This document shows positions 34,098 through 44,385 of a stretch of 44,589 nt of DNA, piece after piece. The stretch's first letter is position 1. Each line of letters starts with the position of its first letter. A program made the translations under genes and the position numbers. A model generated the notes under the pieces. That model saw only the letters and a list, made by a program, of their open reading frames with translations, did not search any database and was not told the origin of the DNA. The DNA comes from Nitrospinota bacterium (GTDB lineage: Bacteria > Nitrospinota > Nitrospinia > Nitrospinales > VA-1): the NCBI GenBank assembly GCA_009873635.1, contig WAHY01000004.1:99098-143686 (forward strand), in the 5' to 3' direction.

Positions 34098-34277
34098 AAT
34101 TTTGTAGTCTTGACTTTATATGAATTATTGTTGATAATCACAGGCTTCACGTAAGATGGTTTTCCGCCAGGGGGCGGGAGTTTTGGTGCCGGATTTCAGG
34201 CAGCGAATTGTTTATTTGTGCCATAAAAACAAGTTGTTCTCCCCTGCTAAATAACCCAGGGAAGAAAGGAGAGATTT

Positions 34278-34481
34278 TTGGAAGTCACAGTTTACCAAAA
34301 TCAAGTTGAAAAAGCTTTAAAAGTCTTAAAAAGACAAATGACCAAGGAAGGACTGTTGAAGGAACTTAAACGCCGCAGGTTTTATGAGAAGCCTTCCGTT
34401 AAGAAAAAGCGCAAGCAGAAGGAAGCCAAGAAGAAGAGAAAAGCCGCCATGCGTCGAATGCGGTCCTATAACCGACTTTAA
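34278..34481 (+). CDS. rpsU: 30S ribosomal protein S21
   Basis: 67 residues, strongly basic. Family marks are KALKVLKRQMTKEGLLKELKRRRFYEKPSVKKKRKQ and the Arg-rich C-terminus. S21 joins the small subunit and aids mRNA binding. It starts with TTG at 34278, preceded by AGGAGA. A GC-rich hairpin CCGCC-aggg-GGCGG (34164-34177) lies about 100 bases upstream in the leader. The gene converges with rlmB, 34 bases apart. Confidence 0.93.
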   Translation: MEVTVYQNQVEKALKVLKRQMTKEGLLKELKRRRFYEKPSVKKKRKQKEAKKKRKAAMRRMRSYNRL

Positions 34482-34515
34482 TTTTCTCTGCCTTCAACCC
34501 TTGGAGACAGCGTTC

Positions 34516-35283
34516 CTATTTTCGGGAACTTTCCAGCATTTTTTGTCGCAAATTTTCGTAGAACACAACTGCACTGGCTGACGCGGCATTCAGGGACTCC
34601 AACTGACCCTTCATGGGGATTGAGAGGGTTACATCGCAGGATTTTTTCAGCAAAGGTCTAATTCCCTTTTCCTCTCCACCAATGACCAGGGCTACAGGAG
34701 TATCAAACCGATATTGGTAACAGGGTATTTCTCCATCAGCCACAACACCTGCAATCCAGAATCCAGATTCTTTCAGTTGTTCGATACATCGGGTTAAATT
34801 TGTAACCCATGTAATCGGTAAATGTTCGATGGCACCGGAAGAACATTTAGAGACGGTTTCAGTTAAAGATGAAGTGCCATGTTTAGGCAGAATCATTCCA
34901 TGAATCCCAAGCGTTTCAGCGGACCGGATGATTGCTCCCAGGTTTTGCGGGTCCTGAATGCCATCTAGAATTACGAGAGTCGGCAGGGAACTTTTTTGAA
35001 ACACTGTTTTGACCATGTCATTAAGCTCCAGGGTCAAAATGGCGGAAAAGTACCCGGCAATCCCTTGATGAACCTGGTTTTTAAACTTATTCTGGAAGGT
35101 TGATTTAGGCAAAATTTCGACAGGAATTTGTTTTTCCTTCGCTAACTTGATTATCTCATCAATTCTGGAATGGGTTTTACCCTGTTCTGCTATAACTCTG
35201 TAACATTGTCGCTTAGAGACTATAAGGGCTTCCCGTACTGGGTTGATTCCGACAATTAAAGATTCTTCCTTAGATCGCATCAT
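34516..35283 (-). CDS. rlmB: 23S rRNA (guanosine-2'-O)-methyltransferase RlmB (TrmH/SpoU family)
   Basis: 255 residues. The N-terminal substrate-binding domain (SLIVGINPVREALIVSKRQ) is followed by the SPOUT knot domain with the family motifs ILDGIQDPQNLGAIIRSAETLG, VALVIGGEEKGIRPLLKKSC and IPMKGQLESLNAASASAV. It methylates 2'-O of a conserved guanosine in 23S rRNA domain V. Its usual length and motif order make RlmB the best name; close TrmH relatives are possible. Confidence 0.9.
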   Translation of the reverse strand: MMRSKEESLIVGINPVREALIVSKRQCYRVIAEQGKTHSRIDEIIKLAKEKQIPVEILPKSTFQNKFKNQVHQGIAGYFSAILTLELNDMVKTVFQKSSLPTLVILDGIQDPQNLGAIIRSAETLGIHGMILPKHGTSSLTETVSKCSSGAIEHLPITWVTNLTRCIEQLKESGFWIAGVVADGEIPCYQYRFDTPVALVIGGEEKGIRPLLKKSCDVTLSIPMKGQLESLNAASASAVVFYENLRQKMLESSRK

Positions 35284-35505
35284 TTTTAAACATAAAATAG
35301 GGTATGAAAGAATATCAGGTTTTTGCTGGACGAAAAGCCTTGAATGAACTATAACATTATGAAAACAATGGATTTATTCGGCTTGAATCCGTTGGTGGCT
35401 GCTTTGCGGTTATAAGCCTTTTTTGCTGTTTTTCCACAGAAATTTTCCCGCTGATAAAACCGCAAAAGCTATTTTAACCTTTTTCTGCAATCCGTAAACC
35501 AAGAT

Positions 35506-38500
35506 ATGTCGCTCCAACGAAAAAGGATCATTTTTTATTCTCTGTTCAGCTTGATGCTCGCGGTGATTTCTGTCTGTTCATTGGCATATTACCAGTTGCG
35601 CAATCTGGGAGAGATCAAAACTCATGCGATCAAGAAGTTGGAAGAGTTGACACGAAGAGAAGTGAAAATAGGTGATGCTGAGATGGACATTGTCCGCGGC
35701 CTCAGCATACTTTTGAAAGATGTATCACTCAAGTCGAGAATTGCAAAGGAACCGGAACTGGAGGCGAGTAGCGTTTGGGTAGTGGTAAAGCTGTTACCGT
35801 TACTGAATAAACGTGTTGAAGTGAAGAAAATTATTGTTCAGGGTGTTTCGCTCAACGTGGTCCGTGATGCTGAGGGACGCCTTAGTGTGGGAAACGTGAA
35901 AAAATGGATAACCCAACCTTCTGAAAGTGGATTGTTCAAAGTTTTGAGGGTAAGCCTCATGAACCAGCTAATGGTGGAAGATGGGACCATCCATTTTCAG
36001 GATTATTTAAACCGTCCGCCTGATGATCCGCTACCATTAAACCTGAGACACATCCATTTTTCAGTAAGGAAAAGTCTTCTAAATTCTCCTTTTCAATTTA
36101 ATGTTAAAGGTGAAATTCCCGGCGACGGCACACCCACTGGCTTTCAGGTTTCAGGAGCATTTGACAATTTCTCCAAAGACCAGGGCATTACAGGCATATC
36201 AATAAACGGTAAGGTCCGTGTTGATGAATTGAATGTCTCAAGTTTTCAGCCATATTTGAAAAAGGTGCTGGCTAAGGCGCCTCTGGACAGCATGTTATCT
36301 TTGAAGTCCAGTTTTTCAGGCAACCTTGGTGGAGCATTGAAAACAGAGGGGACTTTGAAATACTCGACAGACTCTAATAAGGGACATGCTATTTTGAGGG
36401 ATGCCCGTGTTCCTCATCGTGGAGGTTTAGAATACAAGATCGCGCTGGATCAGGATTCACTCCATATTGAAGAATTGAAATCTGAGTCCGGCCCTTTCAA
36501 GTTCAGGGCCAAGGCATCCCTTGCAAACTTCCTTTCTAAAGATCCTTCCATTTCCCTGGACTTGGTTTCAGATTCATTTCAGGTAAATAAAAGTATGGAT
36601 TATCTCCCGTTAAAGTTTTTCCCAGAGGAATATCATGCTTTGGTGCAGTCCCGGTTTAAAAACGGTTCTATAAAGATTAATGCATTGAAGTTTGATGGAA
36701 CTCTGGAGCAGCTTCAGGAGCTTGCTCAGGAGAAAAACCGGGGTCTGATTTCTTCGGAATTTGAAATGAAGCATGTCGACTGGCAGGCTCCATTGCCTGC
36801 CTTGCAAAATGTTTCAGGGACTTTCAGTATAAGCAAAGGGAAAACGAATTTACATATTGCCAAAGCCAAATATGAAAACCAGCCAATAACCAATGTGCAT
36901 GGAACGATTACTGATATCATGACGAGGCCATCCGTTGACCTCAATCTAGAAAACGAAGTAGATATCAGGCAATTTCATGGAACTCTCAAAAAGGTTTTCA
37001 AGGGACATCCCTTGTTCGACTCAATTGCCGTTTACGATGAATTCGAAGGGACTGCAAATGTTCGACTGGATGTAAAAGGTCCGCTGGATGATTTTGACAA
37101 GCTTGCGATCTCTGGAAAGATAGGTCTGCAGGATGTTTCTCTAAATGATGAAGAATTTGAGCCGAGACTGGAAAACCTTAATGGGAACATTATATACACC
37201 CATACTCCGGAAGCAGATAAGCGCAAAGATGCTTCCTGGATCCCAGTCCTAAGGTATGACAATCTTTCCGGAAATTTTTCCAAAAGTTCATTTTCAGGAA
37301 TGAATGGGGAAATGGGTTTTAGTAATGGTCAACCTCTTGAGAAAATGACAACGACCTATAAAATTGCCTCCAGCGATTTACCCTTTATCTTGTCTGACAA
37401 TTCCGAAGATGCGTTGGTCAACCTTAAGGAAGGCCTCGATTTTACTGCAGGCCAAGTGGTTATGGATTACCGGTTCCAGCGTGACCCAACTCTGCCGGAA
37501 ACCAAGAAGGAGTGGGGAGAAATTGAGCTGAAAAATGTTTCTATGAAATATCCTGACAGGTTACATGCTATGAACAACCTTAATGGGAATATTTCTTATG
37601 GCGGTGGGAAGATAAGACTGGAAAACTTGAACGGTCGTTATGGAGATTCCCCAGTTCAGCTTGAAGGGGAAATCGACCGTAAAAATATCAAGACTTTGGA
37701 GTATGCCCTTCGTCTTAACTTTCCCGGCCTTGCGCAATCTGACTTAAAGGATATTCCTCTTTTTGAAGATTTGAAATTTTCTGGTCCCGCCCACGTTTCT
37801 TTAAATCTGAATGGAAACCTGGACTCATTCGTATTTGAGCATCAGGCTGATCTGGCTCGGGTGGGTTATGAGATTCCCGGATTCATGGAAAAGCGTCCAA
37901 ATGCCTTGAGTAAATTTAAAGCTAAGGGAAGCGTTGAGAAAAATAAAGGCCTTACTATTGATAACTGGACTTATGAGTTGGGAGGAAACCAGGTCTCGGG
38001 AACGGTTCGAATTCCTGATCTGGATAACCCGGAATTTACTATCAGTATGCAAGCTAATGACTTTCAGGCGTATCCTTCCCGTCAGTTTTTCAGGTTTATC
38101 AGCGCAGAGATCGATGGAAGCACTGATTTTAAAATTGTTGGTTCCGGTAACCTGAATGACCTTCAAAGTGCAAAATTTGAAGGTGAGATGAAATTGAATA
38201 AGCTGAAAATTCGACCGGAAAACTTTTTATCGTCCGTAACGGTGGATGCAAACCTTAAGTTTAAAGAAAACCGCCTCGACATTCGCTCGGGAAATATTGT
38301 ATCCGATCAAAGCGGTCTTAACTTTTCAGGAGTTTATTTTAGAGGAGACTCACCCAGACTGGAATTAAACCTTTCTGGAAAGGGACTGAATATTGATGAA
38401 ATTTTTCCTGAACCACAGGGTGAGGATATATCGCTTATCGAACGACTGAACCAGTCTGATTTTTTCTCACGAGGCAAAGGACAAGTAAGGTTTAACCTCG

Positions 38501-39351
38501 ATCGATTGGTTTATAAACATTTGAACCTGGACCGGGTTGCAGGAAGCATACTCCTGAGAGAAAGGGAATTAGAAATAAAAGACATGACTTTTGCTTCCAA
38601 TACATCTGTGAAAAGTGGTGGGAAGATGTTTATTGATCTTGAAGGTGTCGGGCATTTTGAGGGAAATGTTCAAGCCCGGGAAATGGAAACAAAAAACCTG
38701 TTCGGTTTTTTTGGTGATCTTTTTGGAGATAGTTTAAGTGGAAATGTGAAAATGATTGATGCAAGGATGAGTGGAAGCGGAAAGGATTGGCGGGAAATTT
38801 CTCAATCCTTGTCGGGTAATATTTCCCTGAATATCCAATCAGGAAAAATAAATACTGCGAGGCTGAAAAAAGGAGTTCACAGGTTGTTCAGTTCTATCCC
38901 TCAACCTGAGTCATTGGAAGAGGATGAGGCTTCGCCATATAGGCAAATTTCAGGAGATTTTTCTTGTAAAGAGGGTGTTTTTGAAACGGAAAACTTTGTG
39001 ATAGAAACCGAAAACCGTAGGACCTCTGTAGTTGGAAACTTCGATCTGGTCAACGATCAAATGGATACAGTAGTGGGAGTTGCGCCCATGGCACAGCTGG
39101 ACAGGTTCCTGACCAAAATTCCGCTGGTCGGTAAAATCATAACTGGCGGAGATGAAAAAAGCCTGGTGAAATCCTATTATACGGTGAAAGGGGATTTTAA
39201 TGATCCCGATGTAAGCGCGATTCCTTTTACATCCCTTGGCAAGAAGTTGATGGGTATCTTCCAGGGAATTTTTCAGACTCCACAGGACATCCTGAGTCCT
39301 ATAACAGATAACCTGAAAACCGCACCGCCTCCAACTCCTGTTGAAGACTAG
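35506..39351 (+). CDS. Large AsmA/YhdP-like envelope protein
   Basis: 1281 residues. One N-terminal signal-anchor helix (about 8-28) is followed by a very long beta-rich periplasmic region. The N-terminus is AsmA-like (GDAEMDIVRGLSILLKDVSL, VEVKKIIVQGVSLNVVRD). The middle has repeated beta-taco-like segments; the C-terminus is AsmA_2-like (IETENRRTSVVGNFDLVNDQ, GVAPMAQLDRFLTKIPLVGKI). YhdP/AsmA/TamB proteins bridge the inner and outer membranes and are implicated in phospholipid transport; the length matches YhdP. It starts 222 bases from rlmB and diverges from it. It converges with oadG. Confidence 0.85.
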   Translation: MSLQRKRIIFYSLFSLMLAVISVCSLAYYQLRNLGEIKTHAIKKLEELTRREVKIGDAEMDIVRGLSILLKDVSLKSRIAKEPELEASSVWVVVKLLPLLNKRVEVKKIIVQGVSLNVVRDAEGRLSVGNVKKWITQPSESGLFKVLRVSLMNQLMVEDGTIHFQDYLNRPPDDPLPLNLRHIHFSVRKSLLNSPFQFNVKGEIPGDGTPTGFQVSGAFDNFSKDQGITGISINGKVRVDELNVSSFQPYLKKVLAKAPLDSMLSLKSSFSGNLGGALKTEGTLKYSTDSNKGHAILRDARVPHRGGLEYKIALDQDSLHIEELKSESGPFKFRAKASLANFLSKDPSISLDLVSDSFQVNKSMDYLPLKFFPEEYHALVQSRFKNGSIKINALKFDGTLEQLQELAQEKNRGLISSEFEMKHVDWQAPLPALQNVSGTFSISKGKTNLHIAKAKYENQPITNVHGTITDIMTRPSVDLNLENEVDIRQFHGTLKKVFKGHPLFDSIAVYDEFEGTANVRLDVKGPLDDFDKLAISGKIGLQDVSLNDEEFEPRLENLNGNIIYTHTPEADKRKDASWIPVLRYDNLSGNFSKSSFSGMNGEMGFSNGQPLEKMTTTYKIASSDLPFILSDNSEDALVNLKEGLDFTAGQVVMDYRFQRDPTLPETKKEWGEIELKNVSMKYPDRLHAMNNLNGNISYGGGKIRLENLNGRYGDSPVQLEGEIDRKNIKTLEYALRLNFPGLAQSDLKDIPLFEDLKFSGPAHVSLNLNGNLDSFVFEHQADLARVGYEIPGFMEKRPNALSKFKAKGSVEKNKGLTIDNWTYELGGNQVSGTVRIPDLDNPEFTISMQANDFQAYPSRQFFRFISAEIDGSTDFKIVGSGNLNDLQSAKFEGEMKLNKLKIRPENFLSSVTVDANLKFKENRLDIRSGNIVSDQSGLNFSGVYFRGDSPRLELNLSGKGLNIDEIFPEPQGEDISLIERLNQSDFFSRGKGQVRFNLDRLVYKHLNLDRVAGSILLRERELEIKDMTFASNTSVKSGGKMFIDLEGVGHFEGNVQAREMETKNLFGFFGDLFGDSLSGNVKMIDARMSGSGKDWREISQSLSGNISLNIQSGKINTARLKKGVHRLFSSIPQPESLEEDEASPYRQISGDFSCKEGVFETENFVIETENRRTSVVGNFDLVNDQMDTVVGVAPMAQLDRFLTKIPLVGKIITGGDEKSLVKSYYTVKGDFNDPDVSAIPFTSLGKKLMGIFQGIFQTPQDILSPITDNLKTAPPPTPVED

Positions 39352-39402
39352 CAGATTATCGCAACAGTTTTTAACATTACCACTCAGTTAAAATCCGTCT
39401 AT

Positions 39403-39681
39403 TTATCTCTTGGAAATATTGACGATTCTAAAATCGCTGGGGGACTTTCCCATATGCATTGCGAGGCTTGCGGTAATAGCTGCTACATGGTCATCCTCAT
39501 GGCTGGAGCTGGCTACGGCAGACTTGCCGGCCTTGCGTCTTGAGGGCGATGGTGGAGGAGCTTCATAGGGCATCATTTTTACCAAGGCCTGAATGGTAAA
39601 AATCAAAATAGTCAGCACGGTAAAAATGACCGCCATGGCCAGAATAGAAACGTTAACGGCTGCGTGAACTGAAGTTTCCAT
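39403..39681 (-). CDS. oadG: Oxaloacetate decarboxylase gamma subunit OadG-like
   Basis: 92 residues: one N-terminal membrane helix (about 12-34), a Pro/Ser-rich linker, and a C-terminal helix with HVAAITASLAMHMGKSP. This matches OadG, which ties the alpha subunit to the beta channel and may bind zinc through its C-terminus. It is the last gene of the oad cluster, 12 bases after oadB. Sequence is weakly conserved in the family, so the call rests on position and topology. Confidence 0.8.
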   Translation of the reverse strand: METSVHAAVNVSILAMAVIFTVLTILIFTIQALVKMMPYEAPPPSPSRRKAGKSAVASSSHEDDHVAAITASLAMHMGKSPSDFRIVNISKR

Positions 39682-39692
39682 AGTTATTCCTT

Positions 39693-40931
39693 TTAGTGGT
39701 TCAGCTTTATAGCCTCGACCACTTGGGATATTGCGGCTTTGGCACTGGGCTCTGCTGTCCCAATTACATCGGCAATCTCAGCGTGCGGTGCTGGCACATT
39801 GTCTCCAAACAGGGAGATAAAAACACCTGCGGCCACTGCGCTACCAATAACGCCTGCTACATTTGGTCCCATTGCATGCATCAATAAGAAATTTGAGGAA
39901 TCCGCTTCTGAGCCCACTTTCTGGGAAACACGTGCTGCCATAGGAACGGCTGATACCCCGGCTGAACCAATAAGTGGATTCACACGACCCCCGGTCGCCT
40001 TGCACATGATTTTTCCAAAAACAACTCCTCCAACTGTTGCAATACAGAAAGCCAATAAACCCAGCACGATGATTTTAATGGTTTCAACCCGCAAAAAAGA
40101 GTCGGCGGTCATGGAAGAACCTACGGCCGTTGCCAACAGAATAGTAACGATGTTGATCAAATGGGTTTCTGCTGTTTCGTGCAAGCGGGCGGTGACCCCT
40201 GACTCGCGGAACAAATTGCCAAGCATCAGCATTCCCAGAAGCGGGGTGACGCCGGGTAACATCAAACAGCAGACGAAGGTCACAATAACCGGGAAAACAA
40301 TTTTTACCGTTTGGGAAATGGGTTGCAACTGCTCCATTTTAATTTTTCGTTCTTCCTCTGTAGTCAGAAGTTTCATGATAGGAGGTTGAATGAGCGGAAC
40401 CAGAGACATATAGGAATAAGCGGCCACGGCAATTGGAGCCAGAAGGTGCGGAGCCAACTTGGATGCTATAAAAATGGAAGTGGGACCATCCGCTCCGCCA
40501 ATGATACCGATAGCACTTGCTTCATGCATATTAAAACCGAGAAGTACGGCACCAATCAAGGTAACGTAAACGCCGATCTGGGCTGCGGCACCGAGGAGTA
40601 GCGTAGCAGGATTGGCCAACAGGGGACCAAAGTCTGTCAACGCACCCACTCCCATGAAGATCAGGGGAGGAAGTATCTCATGCTTGATGCCCTGGTAAAA
40701 AATGTTGAGCAGTCCACCCTCATCAGTACTGGCCATCATGCTCATGGGAATGTTAGCCAGCAACGCACTGAATCCCATAGGAAGGAGCAGGAGCGGTTCA
40801 AACTTCTTCCAGACAGCAAGATAGATCAACACGCAGGCGACTATAATCATGATTAAATCGCCTCCACCCAAGCTGGAGAAGCCAGTAGAGTTAAGTATTT
40901 TTGACGCAGACGCGCCGAAACTGAATTCCAT
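39693..40931 (-). CDS. oadB: Sodium-translocating decarboxylase beta subunit OadB
   Basis: 412 residues with about ten membrane helices. Family motifs include [37 protein letters not shown], the membrane [18 protein letters not shown] and [20 protein letters not shown]. It forms the sodium channel that exports Na+ when carboxybiotin is decarboxylated. The start overlaps the oadA stop by one base (TAATG), showing tight coupling. With OadA and OadG it forms the complete pump. Confidence 0.94.
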   Translation of the reverse strand: MEFSFGASASKILNSTGFSSLGGGDLIMIIVACVLIYLAVWKKFEPLLLLPMGFSALLANIPMSMMASTDEGGLLNIFYQGIKHEILPPLIFMGVGALTDFGPLLANPATLLLGAAAQIGVYVTLIGAVLLGFNMHEASAIGIIGGADGPTSIFIASKLAPHLLAPIAVAAYSYMSLVPLIQPPIMKLLTTEEERKIKMEQLQPISQTVKIVFPVIVTFVCCLMLPGVTPLLGMLMLGNLFRESGVTARLHETAETHLINIVTILLATAVGSSMTADSFLRVETIKIIVLGLLAFCIATVGGVVFGKIMCKATGGRVNPLIGSAGVSAVPMAARVSQKVGSEADSSNFLLMHAMGPNVAGVIGSAVAAGVFISLFGDNVPAPHAEIADVIGTAEPSAKAAISQVVEAIKLNH

Positions 40932-42706
40932 TATCCTATTATGACAAGTTCGTCGCCGGTTTGTACGTTATCGCCTTCTTTAACCAGAATAGATTGGATG
41001 GTTCCTGCTTGATGTGCTTTAACTTCCGATTCCATTTTCATGGATTCCATAATAAGGACAGTATCACCCTCATTTACAGAATCTCCCTCATTGCATTTTA
41101 AGGTGAAGATGGATCCCGGAAGAGGAGCCAACAAAGGAGTTCCGCCACCACTACTGGCTGGTGGTGCTGCGGCGGGTGCCGGTGCGGCCGCTGGAGCAGC
41201 TACTGGAGCAGAAGCAACCGCGCCTCCCGTAGACACTTCAACGGTATAGTCTTTTCCATTCACCCGAACACTATATACTGCCGAACCCGCAGGGGCAGAA
41301 GCTGCTGCCGGGGCTGGGGCGCTTGCCGGGGCTGGAGCGCCAGCCGCAGCGGGTGCTGCTTTTGGTTGGGGTGTCCCTCTAGTCTCAAAAAATTTCAGAG
41401 CCACTTTAGGAAACAAGGCATATGTCAGCCGGTCTTCTTCGCTGGTATATTTATCCCCCAGTTCACTGCATACGGTATCCCATTCCGGGTCCAGTAAATC
41501 GGCGGGCCGGCAATCTGTTACTTTTCCATCTTCTGAGACCTTTTTCAACAAATCTTCATCAATGGGTGCGGGAAGTTTCCCGTAATTTCCCAACACGCAC
41601 TGTCGGGTTTCTTTAGTGATTACTTTGTAACGCTCTCCCGTCAATACGTTCAAAGTTGCCTGGGACCCTACTATCTGGCTCGTGGGAGTTACGAGAGGTG
41701 GATATCCCATATCTTTACGCACTCGTGGAACTTCTTCCAGAACCTGTTCAAGTTTGTCGATTGCGTTTTGCTCCCGCAATTGGTTTTCCATATTGGAAAT
41801 CATACCGCCGGGAATCTGTGACTTGAGGATATTGATATCAACACTTTTGAAATCGCTCTCAAACTCCGCATAATGTTTCTTAACTTCAGTGAAGTAATCG
41901 TTGATTTCTTCCAGCAGGCCGAGATCCAGACCGGTATCTCTGGGCGTTCCTTTCAGCGCGGCCACCATACATTCCGTTGCGTAATGAGAGGTTCCCATAG
42001 ATAAACAGGAAATGGCGGTATCTACCATATCCACCCCGGCATCGATCGCGCACTGCAAATTCATACCGACAAGTCCGGTGGTTGCATGGGTGTGCAAATG
42101 GATTGGCAGCTTGATATTTTTTTTAAGTTCAGTAATCAGGGTTTTGGTCACATCAGGAGTCAGGAGACCCGCCATATCTTTAATACAGAGTATGTCTGAA
42201 CCCATATCCTCCAGCCTTCGGGCCATGTCCAGATACAATTCAATATTATGAACCGGGCTGACGGTGTAACTGATACAGCCTTCAACGGTTTCACCGCATT
42301 TTTTTACAGTTTTAACAGCGGTTTCAATATTTCGAAAGTCATTGAGAGCATCAAAAATTCTGAATATATTGATCCCCACTTCTACGGATTGTTTGACAAA
42401 TCGCTCAACCACATCATCCGCATAGTGACGGTAGCCAACAGCATTTTGTCCCCGCAGTAGCATTTGAAAGGGGGTGTTTGGCATTTTTTTCTTCAGGACG
42501 CGGGCACGTTCCCATGGGTCTTCATTCAAAAACCGGATGCAGGTATCAAAAGTTGCTCCTCCCCACATTTCAAGCGAGAAAAACCCTACTTGATCAAGCT
42601 TTTCAGCTATAGGGAGCATATCTTCGGTTCGCATTCGGGTCGCAAGAAGAGATTGGTGCGCGTCCCGTAAGACAAGTTCGGTAATTTTAAGTGGATTTTT
42701 TTCCAT
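40931..42706 (-). CDS. oadA: Oxaloacetate decarboxylase alpha subunit OadA (carboxyltransferase plus biotin carrier)
   Basis: 591 residues. The carboxyltransferase TIM barrel (1-330) has the [18 protein letters not shown] and [15 protein letters not shown] metal-site motifs. A PYC_OADA domain follows, then an Ala/Pro-rich linker (about 450-520) and a biotinyl domain with biotin-accepting K557 in ESMKMES. It transfers the carboxyl group of oxaloacetate to biotin, giving pyruvate. It is first in the oadABG cluster; AAGGA precedes the ATG. In carbon-fixing bacteria it may balance C4 acids, but that role is inference. Confidence 0.93.
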   Translation of the reverse strand: MEKNPLKITELVLRDAHQSLLATRMRTEDMLPIAEKLDQVGFFSLEMWGGATFDTCIRFLNEDPWERARVLKKKMPNTPFQMLLRGQNAVGYRHYADDVVERFVKQSVEVGINIFRIFDALNDFRNIETAVKTVKKCGETVEGCISYTVSPVHNIELYLDMARRLEDMGSDILCIKDMAGLLTPDVTKTLITELKKNIKLPIHLHTHATTGLVGMNLQCAIDAGVDMVDTAISCLSMGTSHYATECMVAALKGTPRDTGLDLGLLEEINDYFTEVKKHYAEFESDFKSVDINILKSQIPGGMISNMENQLREQNAIDKLEQVLEEVPRVRKDMGYPPLVTPTSQIVGSQATLNVLTGERYKVITKETRQCVLGNYGKLPAPIDEDLLKKVSEDGKVTDCRPADLLDPEWDTVCSELGDKYTSEEDRLTYALFPKVALKFFETRGTPQPKAAPAAAGAPAPASAPAPAAASAPAGSAVYSVRVNGKDYTVEVSTGGAVASAPVAAPAAAPAPAAAPPASSGGGTPLLAPLPGSIFTLKCNEGDSVNEGDTVLIMESMKMESEVKAHQAGTIQSILVKEGDNVQTGDELVIIG

Positions 42707-42912
42707 AATATTTAAATCCTTATTGAATCAGGCTTAATTCTGATTGTTGATCACATCATTTCAATACCAGACTTGATCCTGTATTGACCCGTTCATCTCT
42801 CTGATTATTACTAAAACGAGTTAAATTAAATCCCGCAGATTATTAGCCTTATCAGGGAGAAATTTGGACGGGAAGCCGGAATTCTAGATTATTGGCTTGG
42901 CAAAATCAACTA

Positions 42913-44385
42913 TTATTTACGCCAGGTCATAGGCAGGAAAAGCAGAATAACTCCGTATATTTCAAGCCTTCCTAATAACATGAAAAAGATAAGAATGCCT
43001 TTGCCCATCGTCGGTATTGAGGAATAATTACCCATGGCACCCACATCTCCAAGACCCGGGCCAATATTGAACAGAGAAGCCACAGTTGCAGACAATGCAG
43101 TAGTGAAATCCACGCCCATTGCCGAGAGCAATACACCTCCTAAAGCGGTAAAGCCCATAAATAGAAATGTCAATGCGGCAACATTGGAAAGGTCGTCCGG
43201 TTCAATAGTTTTATCCCCTACTTTGACGTGAAATATTGCTCGAGGGTGGACCAGGTTTTTCAGTTCCCGCATAATGATTTTCAACAAGATGATCATACGA
43301 ATGACTTTGAACGATCCGCTCGTTGATCCGGAACACCCTCCAATCATCATAATTGCGACGAGGAATAGTTTTAAATATTCCGGCCACATATTGAAGTCAT
43401 CCGTAACAAATCCGGTAGTGGTGTTTATAGAAACCACTGTGAAGGCCGCACTTCGAAACGCTTTTCCCGCGTCATCAGTCACAGACTCCTGGGTGAGACC
43501 CCAGGTTACGAACAGGACACCTAAAAAGACCAATGCGCAATAGGCTCTGAATTCAGGATTTTTAAAAATAACAGAAAAATTTCTTCGAACTAATTGGAAA
43601 TGAAGGGCAAAGTTGATCCCGCCCAGGAACATGAAAAGGATGATAATACTTTCAATATAAACATTGCCTAAGGCACCGATACTACCGTTATGAGGTGAAA
43701 ACCCACCCGTTGCCACCGTTGAAAAAGTGTGACAAACCGAATCGAACCAACTCAAACCGGCGAACCGCAGTGCAAAAACTTCGATCAGTGTCAGGGTTAA
43801 GTAAGTTTTCCAAAGTATTTTTGCTGTCTCGGCCAGACGGGGCTGTGTTTGTTCCACTGTAGAACCACCGGGAATTTCCGCCTTAAACAGGTGGAAGCTA
43901 CCAATGCCCAGCATGGGGAATATGGCAAGGGAAAGAAGAATGATTCCCATTCCTCCTATCCACTGCATCAGGTTCCGCCAGAACAAAATTCCGTGAGGCA
44001 TCGCATCGATATCCTGAAGGATAGAAGCCCCGGTAGTGGTGAAACCACTGGCACTTTCAAAAAACGCGTCAATAAATTCAGGGCAGGCACCACTTAAATA
44101 AAGGGGTAACGCGCCGAAAGCTGACATCGATAACCAGGAAAAAGTGACAATGGCGAATCCTTCACGATCCCTCAGTTTTGCTATGCCCGAGGGGAGCAGT
44201 TTCCATAATATCAGGCCGGTTGCCAGGCTCAGACCAAATGCCCAGCCAAATGCTGAGGACTCGGAAATGAACCCATCAATGGGAGCATCTCCATAATAAA
44301 GCGCAACGCCCATCGGGGCGAGAAGCAACCCGGAAAGAAGGACCAGTAAAATTCCAACAACACTGAAAATGGACTGGATATTCAT
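42913..44385 (-). CDS. trkH: TrkH potassium-transport membrane subunit
   Basis: 490 residues with four selectivity-filter-like segments typical of Trk/Ktr pores: SGFTTTGASIL, STVATGGFSPHNGS, INTTTGFVTDDF and FNIGPGLGDVG. There are about ten to twelve helices. It forms a K+ channel gated by TrkA. The start overlaps the end of the upstream TrkA frame by 3 bases, so the two are translationally coupled. The next gene, oadA, is 206 bases downstream on the same strand. Confidence 0.93.
   Translation of the reverse strand: MNIQSIFSVVGILLVLLSGLLLAPMGVALYYGDAPIDGFISESSAFGWAFGLSLATGLILWKLLPSGIAKLRDREGFAIVTFSWLSMSAFGALPLYLSGACPEFIDAFFESASGFTTTGASILQDIDAMPHGILFWRNLMQWIGGMGIILLSLAIFPMLGIGSFHLFKAEIPGGSTVEQTQPRLAETAKILWKTYLTLTLIEVFALRFAGLSWFDSVCHTFSTVATGGFSPHNGSIGALGNVYIESIIILFMFLGGINFALHFQLVRRNFSVIFKNPEFRAYCALVFLGVLFVTWGLTQESVTDDAGKAFRSAAFTVVSINTTTGFVTDDFNMWPEYLKLFLVAIMMIGGCSGSTSGSFKVIRMIILLKIIMRELKNLVHPRAIFHVKVGDKTIEPDDLSNVAALTFLFMGFTALGGVLLSAMGVDFTTALSATVASLFNIGPGLGDVGAMGNYSSIPTMGKGILIFFMLLGRLEIYGVILLFLPMTWRK

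Noticed and set aside
41040-41249. Plus-strand frame rich in Gly/Ala opposite oadA
   Set aside because: It is the reverse complement of the Ala/Pro linker of the biotin-carrier region.
42117-42124. A8 run in oadA as a further frameshift site
   Set aside because: The frame stays open and the protein matches the family on both sides, so no shift is needed.
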